A stretch of 9,225 nucleotides of DNA from Hyphomonadaceae bacterium. Lineage in GTDB: Bacteria; Pseudomonadota; Alphaproteobacteria; Caulobacterales; Aquidulcibacteraceae. Positions 6,399 to 9,225 of the stretch are shown in pieces. The number at the start of each line of letters is the position of its first letter. The stretch's first letter is position 1. The translations under genes and the position numbers were made by a program. The stretch is taken from positions 1 to 9,225 of the forward strand of contig JAEUMU010000197.1 of assembly GCA_016791325.1 (NCBI GenBank), given 5' to 3'. The notes below the pieces were generated by a model. The model saw nothing but the letters and a program-made list of their open reading frames with translations. It was not told the origin of the DNA and did not search any database.

Positions 6399-6474
6399 TG
6401 GCAGGAGTTGAGGGACTCGAACCCCCGACCCTCGGTTTTGGAGACCGATGCTCTACCAGCTGAGCTAAACTCCT
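6399..6474 (-). tRNA. tRNA-Trp (anticodon CCA)
   Basis: A complete 76-nt cloverleaf on the minus strand. The acceptor stem AGGAGTT pairs with AACTCCT; the D arm is GCTC-AGCTGGTA-GAGC; the anticodon arm is TCGGT-CTCCAAA-ACCGA, which puts CCA at the anticodon; the T arm is GGGGG-TTCGAGT-CCCTC with one G-U pair. The discriminator base is G, as expected for tryptophan, and the 3' CCA is encoded. It stands at the head of the secE-nusG unit. It is probably the only tRNA able to read UGG, but that cannot be seen from one window. Confidence 0.97.
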
Positions 6475-6547
6475 CTACCGCGCCGCCAAGCCCTTCAAAA
6501 ACGCCGGAAAGCGTCACTATCGAGCAGGCATGACGGAGGATACCGCT

Positions 6548-6630
6548 CGCACGTCCCCGTGCGCCGGTCCAGGGCGGGCTTATGCCCGAAGGCGCCCGCT
6601 TGGGCAAGGGCGCTTGCACGGGGCGCGTGC
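6548..6630 (+). other. Structured leader region with alternative hairpins upstream of the cytochrome c gene
   Basis: The 186-bp gap between tRNA-Trp and the cytochrome c start contains two copies of GCACG and two of CGTGC that can pair in competing ways. One fold has local hairpins CGCACG-tccc-CGTGCG (6548-6563) and GCACG-gggcg-CGTGC (6616-6630). The other has an 8-bp long-range stem CCCCGTGC (6555-6562) with GCACGGGG (6616-6623), enclosing CGGGC-ttat-GCCCG (6575-6588) and GCGCCC/GGGCGC (6592-6597 with 6608-6613), a three-way junction. It lies 31-113 nt before the ATG. No known riboswitch is recognised, and GC-rich DNA favours chance pairing. No clear promoter is seen for either the cytochrome or the tRNA operon here. 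Confidence 0.3.
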
Positions 6631-6660
6631 TTCGTGTCCGCTATTGCCGGCGGGGGTTTG

Positions 6661-7542
6661 ATGCGGATTTTGCGCTGGATTCTGTGGGGTTTTGGCGGGC
6701 TGGCATTGCTGGCGGCCGCTGTGCTGGCCTGGATCTACGCCGCGAGCGAAGCGCATTACCGTAGCTTCGCGGCCCCGCCCCCTTTCGTCCACCCCATCCC
6801 GGAGGACGCCGCCGCAATCGCCTGGGGCGAACACATCGCCCGCACGCGCGGCTGCCGGGGCTGCCACGGCGAGGCGCTGGAGGGCGAAATCATGGGCGGC
6901 ATGGTCGTCACGCCGAACCTGCCGGCGCTGGCCCGGCGCGTCAGCCCGGCGGCGCTGGAAGCCGCCATCCGGCACGGCGTCGGCCATAACGGGCGCGCCC
7001 TCTACTCCATGCCCGCCTACAATTTCCTGCACCTGACCGATGCCGATACCGCCGCGCTGATCGCCTATCTGCGCGCCGCCCCGGTCAGCACCGCCGCCCC
7101 CGCCGGGGCCCTGCGCCCTTGGCATGAACGCTGGCCGGCGGAGGTGCTCATGCGCTTGGCCATCGCCCGCGGCGAGGATGCGGCCATGCCGGCCTGGCTG
7201 CATCACGTCCCGCCGCTGCGCGAACAGGCCAATCCCGATCCGCGCATCGCACAAGGCGAATATCTGGCCATGACCAGCTGCAATGAGTGCCACGGCTTCA
7301 ATCTGCGCGGCTTTCAGCCGTGGGCCGGCGAAAGCGCGCCCGATCTCATCGTCCTCGCCGCCTATAGCGAGCAGGACTTCACCCGCCTGATGCGCGAAGG
7401 CGCGCCAATCAGCGGTGCGCAACTGGAAATGATGGGCCCGGTGGCGCGCGGGCGCTTTGCGCACTGGAGCGATGAAGAAGTCGCCGCGCTCTACGCCTAT
7501 CTCTCCCGCTTCGCGGCGGAAGCCGTAGCGCAGGAGCCCTAG
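6661..7542 (+). CDS. Membrane-anchored dihaem cytochrome c
   Basis: 293 residues. An N-terminal uncleaved membrane anchor or signal (about 4-27, RILRWILWGFGGLALLAAAV) is followed by two cytochrome c domains facing the periplasm. The first has CRGCH (65-69) with a likely axial Met117 in SMPAY; the second has CNECH (207-211) with Met257 or 258 in EMMGP. Each domain ends in the usual amphipathic helix (DADTAALIAYLRA, DEEVAALYAYLSRF). It should carry electrons between periplasmic dehydrogenases or the bc1 complex and a terminal oxidase; it resembles the cytochrome subunits of membrane alcohol, aldehyde or sugar dehydrogenases, but no dehydrogenase gene is adjacent, so the partner is unknown. The start is the ATG at 6661, preceded by a G-run 5 nt upstream; the frame extends to 6559, but that region lacks a signal-like sequence and has the leader hairpins. 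It is a single-gene unit, divergent from tRNA-Trp and convergent with the VOC gene. Confidence 0.92.
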   Translation: MRILRWILWGFGGLALLAAAVLAWIYAASEAHYRSFAAPPPFVHPIPEDAAAIAWGEHIARTRGCRGCHGEALEGEIMGGMVVTPNLPALARRVSPAALEAAIRHGVGHNGRALYSMPAYNFLHLTDADTAALIAYLRAAPVSTAAPAGALRPWHERWPAEVLMRLAIARGEDAAMPAWLHHVPPLREQANPDPRIAQGEYLAMTSCNECHGFNLRGFQPWAGESAPDLIVLAAYSEQDFTRLMREGAPISGAQLEMMGPVARGRFAHWSDEEVAALYAYLSRFAAEAVAQEP

Positions 7543-7556
7543 CCCCAAAGCAAGTC

Positions 7557-7580
7557 CCGGCCCCGCTCGCACGGGGCCGG
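7557..7580. terminator. GC-rich hairpin between convergent cytochrome c and VOC genes
   Basis: CCGGCCCCG (7557-7565) pairs perfectly with CGGGGCCGG (7572-7580) around CTCGCA. It lies 14 bp after the cytochrome stop and 43 bp after the VOC stop, the place expected for a shared terminator. Neither side has a proper U-tract (TCGTCTG on plus; GACTTGCTTTGG on minus), so it may act with Rho or as an mRNA 3'-end stabiliser. Confidence 0.55.
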
Positions 7581-7623
7581 TCGTCTGCGCTGCAAAGGAT
7601 GGAGCGTGGCTTCCGGCGCGCGC

Positions 7624-8013
7624 TTAGCTCGCGTCGTAGAGAACTTCCCAGCAATGGCCGTCCGGATCGGTGAAATAGCCGGAATAGATTCCATCCTCGT
7701 CGTCGATCTCGGAAAGCGTGGCGCCGGCGGCCTTGGCCTTGGCCAACACATCGTCCACTTCCCCGCGCGAGTCGCAAAGGTAGGAGAGCACAACCTCGGA
7801 ATTGCCGCGCGCAGCGGGGCGGTGGCCCACGCTCTCGACGTACACGCCAAACTCGCTGCGGTCCTGCAGCACCAGATAAACGCCGTCGAGATCGAGCGCG
7901 GCGTGATCTTCATCGCGCTCATCGGCGGCGATGCCGAACGCAGCCTGATAGAACGCCAGCGATTTCTGCAGGTCGTCCACCGGCACGGTCACGTAGGAAA
8001 TCGCTGCGGGCAT
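7624..8013 (-). CDS. VOC-superfamily (glyoxalase/bleomycin-resistance-like) protein
   Basis: 129 residues, one VOC unit of two beta-alpha-beta-beta-beta modules. The first opens with SYVTVPVDDLQKSLAFYQAAFGI (6-28); the second includes GEVDDVLAKAKAAGATL (84-100) and closes with GYFTDPDGHCWEVLYD (112-127), the typical C-terminal signature. E123 matches the C-terminal metal ligand of the fold. The N-terminal ligand position, histidine in glyoxalase I, appears to be Y7, so glyoxalase I activity is unlikely. Substrate and reaction are unknown; members of the superfamily include dioxygenases, thiol transferases, isomerases and antibiotic-binding proteins. The ATG at 8013 has GGAGGAG 6 nt upstream; a GTG at 8028 would lie on top of that ribosome-binding site. 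It is 90 bp downstream of the DUF2807 gene on the same strand, so co-transcription is possible but not required. Confidence 0.85.
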   Translation of the reverse strand: MPAAISYVTVPVDDLQKSLAFYQAAFGIAADERDEDHAALDLDGVYLVLQDRSEFGVYVESVGHRPAARGNSEVVLSYLCDSRGEVDDVLAKAKAAGATLSEIDDEDGIYSGYFTDPDGHCWEVLYDAS

Positions 8014-8033
8014 GGGTTTCTCCTCCACCTGGG

Positions 8034-8061
8034 GCCGCTGAAAAGCGGCGCGCGAAAGCGC
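8034..8061 (+). other. Two tandem hairpins in the gap between the DUF2807 and VOC genes
   Basis: GCCGCT-GAAA-AGCGGC (8034-8049) is followed directly by GCGC-GAAA-GCGC (8050-8061). As plus-strand RNA both would be capped by GAAA, a stable GNRA tetraloop; as minus-strand RNA, the direction of both flanking genes, the loops would be TTTC. They start 21 bp upstream of the VOC ATG. No function is known to me; they may be chance or affect VOC translation or mRNA processing. Confidence 0.3.
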
Positions 8062-8103
8062 ATGGTTGAAGGGATTCTCGCACCCGGAAAAGGGCGCGAT
8101 TCG

Positions 8104-9057
8104 TTAACGTCCGACCACGACCTCGCCCATTCCCAGCACCCGCCGCGAGACCTCGCCTTCGACGCGCCGCACGCGCACGTCGCCTGAGCCCACCACGGTC
8201 GCGTTAAGCCGATCCGCGACGCCGTTGTGCGTCACGTCCCCGGCGCCGGCGATCGCCACGGCCAGCACGCCCGCGCGCCCGTCGCGGATCAGCACGTCGC
8301 CGGCGCCTTGCACCGCGATGCTGGTCGGCCCATCCGCACGCGAGACAGTCAGATCGCCCGCGCCCGCGATCGAGGCGGTCAGCCCGTCGCGCACCACGCC
8401 GACGATCGCATCCCCCGCCCCGGCGATGGCGATACGCAGCGCGCCGGCCTCGTAGAGCCGCAGGTTCGGCGCTCCGGCCAACGCCACGTCGGCCTCGCCG
8501 CGCGCGCCCACGATGTCAGCGTCGCCGCAGCCGTCGATACGCACACGCACGCTCTCCGCCTCCGCCATGGAAAGGCGCACCGCCCCACCTACCGCCACAA
8601 CTGCGTTTTGCGGCACACGGACATCCACAACCGTGAGCTCCGGCGTCTGCAAGCGTCCTAACCGCTCCGTCGTCACATCCAGCCCGCCTTGCTCGCGCAC
8701 CCGGCAGCCGCGGATTTGGCGGCGCAATTTTCCATCGATAATCAGCCGATTGCCGCTAACGCGCAGTTCCGGCTGCTGCAGCGGCCCCGGATTGTTGATC
8801 GCCACCAATACGTCGCTGCGGTTTTCGGGCGTCACCCGCACGAACCCGGCCAGGTCGCGCACGACGACCTCCGTGGCGCGCGTGTAGCGGGTCCAGGCGC
8901 GCCCTGCCGGCGGCGGCGCCGGAACCGCGCTTGGCGCCGCTGGCGCCGCGTGCGGCGGCTGCGGGCGGTGAGCCGGGGCAGGCTGCGCTTGCGGCGTCTG
9001 CGCCAAAGCGGGCGTGGCGGCCAGGGCGGCGGCAAGCAAGCAGACTGCAAAGCGCAT
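8104..9057 (-). CDS. Exported DUF2807-like (GIN domain) beta-helix protein
   Basis: 317 residues. The order is a signal peptide (1-20, MRFAVCLLAAALAATPALAQ), a Pro/Ala-rich linker (about 21-53, likely disordered), then a beta-rich domain (about 60-317). The C-terminal half holds eight GxGD-like turns at residues 176, 195, 213, 232, 251, 271, 290 and 309, spaced 18-20 residues. This is the pattern of DUF2807, also called the putative auto-transporter adhesin head GIN domain, which folds as a right-handed beta-helix. The family is secreted or envelope-located and its molecular role is not established; no autotransporter barrel or cell-wall anchor is present here, so it is probably periplasmic or released. 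Two cysteines (C118, C177) could form a disulfide. The start at 9057 is supported by AAGGAGG 9 nt upstream and the signal peptide; the frame extends to 9126 without such features. No operon partner is visible upstream in the window. Confidence 0.85.
   Translation of the reverse strand: MRFAVCLLAAALAATPALAQTPQAQPAPAHRPQPPHAAPAAPSAVPAPPPAGRAWTRYTRATEVVVRDLAGFVRVTPENRSDVLVAINNPGPLQQPELRVSGNRLIIDGKLRRQIRGCRVREQGGLDVTTERLGRLQTPELTVVDVRVPQNAVVAVGGAVRLSMAEAESVRVRIDGCGDADIVGARGEADVALAGAPNLRLYEAGALRIAIAGAGDAIVGVVRDGLTASIAGAGDLTVSRADGPTSIAVQGAGDVLIRDGRAGVLAVAIAGAGDVTHNGVADRLNATVVGSGDVRVRRVEGEVSRRVLGMGEVVVGR
8122..8532 (-). repeat. Eight-rung GxGD protein repeat within the DUF2807-like gene
   Basis: The tandem units are about 57-60 nt (19-20 residues) and centred on GCGD, GAPN, GAGD, GAGD, GAGD, GAGD, GSGD and GMGE. 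The middle four share AIAGAGD or close variants and their DNA is similar (GCCGGCGCCGG-type cores), consistent with internal duplication. The second and last units have lost the GxGD consensus. One unit probably equals one coil of the beta-helix. Confidence 0.75.
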
Positions 9058-9199
9058 GGGTTCGGGCCTCCTTCGGGCCAATCGTGACTGCATCAAGGAT
9101 GCGCCTCGCGGGGCCTTCAGATGCACCTACGCAGCAGTTTCCCCAGGGAGGCGAAAATCCGACGCAAATACTTGTTCTAAGGTGTGTTTTCCGCGCATC

Positions 9200-9222
9200 G
9201 GCAGATATTAATCATACCTGCC
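9200..9222. promoter_or_regulatory. Imperfect palindrome near the right edge, upstream of the DUF2807 gene
   Basis: GGCAGATAT and ATACCTGCC form 9-bp arms with one mismatch around TAATC. It is AT-rich at its centre, unlike its surroundings, and contains TAATAT on the minus strand, a fair -10. It lies about 143 bp before the DUF2807 start. Nothing else supportable is seen in 9058-9225; a divergent gene may begin beyond the edge and share this site. Confidence 0.35.
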
Positions 9223-9225
9223 CCC

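Noticed and set aside
6221..6619. Minus-strand open frame of 132 codons upstream of secE
   Set aside because: It runs straight through the tRNA-Trp gene and out of frame across the start of secE, so it is not a protein gene.
6580..7572. Minus-strand open frame of 330 codons antisense to the cytochrome c gene
   Set aside because: His/Gly/Ala-rich shadow; the plus strand has two CxxCH haem motifs and a membrane anchor.
8122..8532. Possible CRISPR or DNA satellite because of regular spacing near 57 bp
   Set aside because: The periodicity is in the protein (GxGD rungs), units are contiguous with no unique spacers, and the DNA copies diverge at synonymous positions.
9014..9211. Plus-strand open frame of 65 codons at the right edge
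   Set aside because: It overlaps the start and ribosome-binding site of the DUF2807 gene and shows no recognisable features.

Overview
The window is GC-rich and bacterial, with densely packed genes, long antisense open frames typical of high GC, a trnW-secE-nusG core, and two TonB-dependent receptors of the type abundant in Caulobacterales and Sphingomonadales. I infer an alphaproteobacterium, possibly Caulobacteraceae or Hyphomonadaceae. The genus cannot be fixed from this stretch.

Layout from left to right. (1) The minus-strand N-terminus of a TonB-dependent receptor runs off the left edge; its upstream region carries two short palindromes. (2) A minus-strand 547-residue membrane protein has the C-terminal aminoacyl-phosphatidylglycerol synthase domain of MprF, but lacks room for the flippase half. 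(3) A strong intrinsic terminator separates it from a complete 892-residue TonB-dependent receptor, also on the minus strand. (4) A TetR-family regulator is transcribed divergently from that receptor; the shared intergenic region holds an 18-bp palindrome that is the obvious operator candidate. (5) The regulator converges, with a 13-bp gap, on nusG, which follows secE and tRNA-Trp(CCA), all on the minus strand. (6) Divergent from the tRNA lies a plus-strand membrane-anchored dihaem cytochrome c, preceded by a leader with mutually exclusive hairpins. (7) It converges on a small VOC-superfamily protein. (8) Upstream of the VOC gene, on the same strand, is an exported DUF2807-type beta-helix protein with eight regular GxGD-like rungs. 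The last 168 bases hold no gene I can support, only a palindromic element near the right edge.

How the genes relate. The clearest functional unit is the TetR/TonB-receptor pair: the regulator probably senses a ligand linked to the receptor's substrate and controls the receptor and possibly itself. Envelope functions dominate: two receptors, a lipid-modifying synthase, an exported beta-helix protein and a periplasm-facing cytochrome. The housekeeping cluster trnW-secE-nusG sits among them without its usual neighbours (tuf on one side, rplK-rplA on the other), which points to a rearranged ribosomal-protein region.

I found no mobile element, CRISPR array, phage gene or clearly new multi-gene system. 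The items most worth checking are the short MprF with its terminator-abutting GTG start, the operator, the detached secE-nusG cluster and the alternative-hairpin leader.
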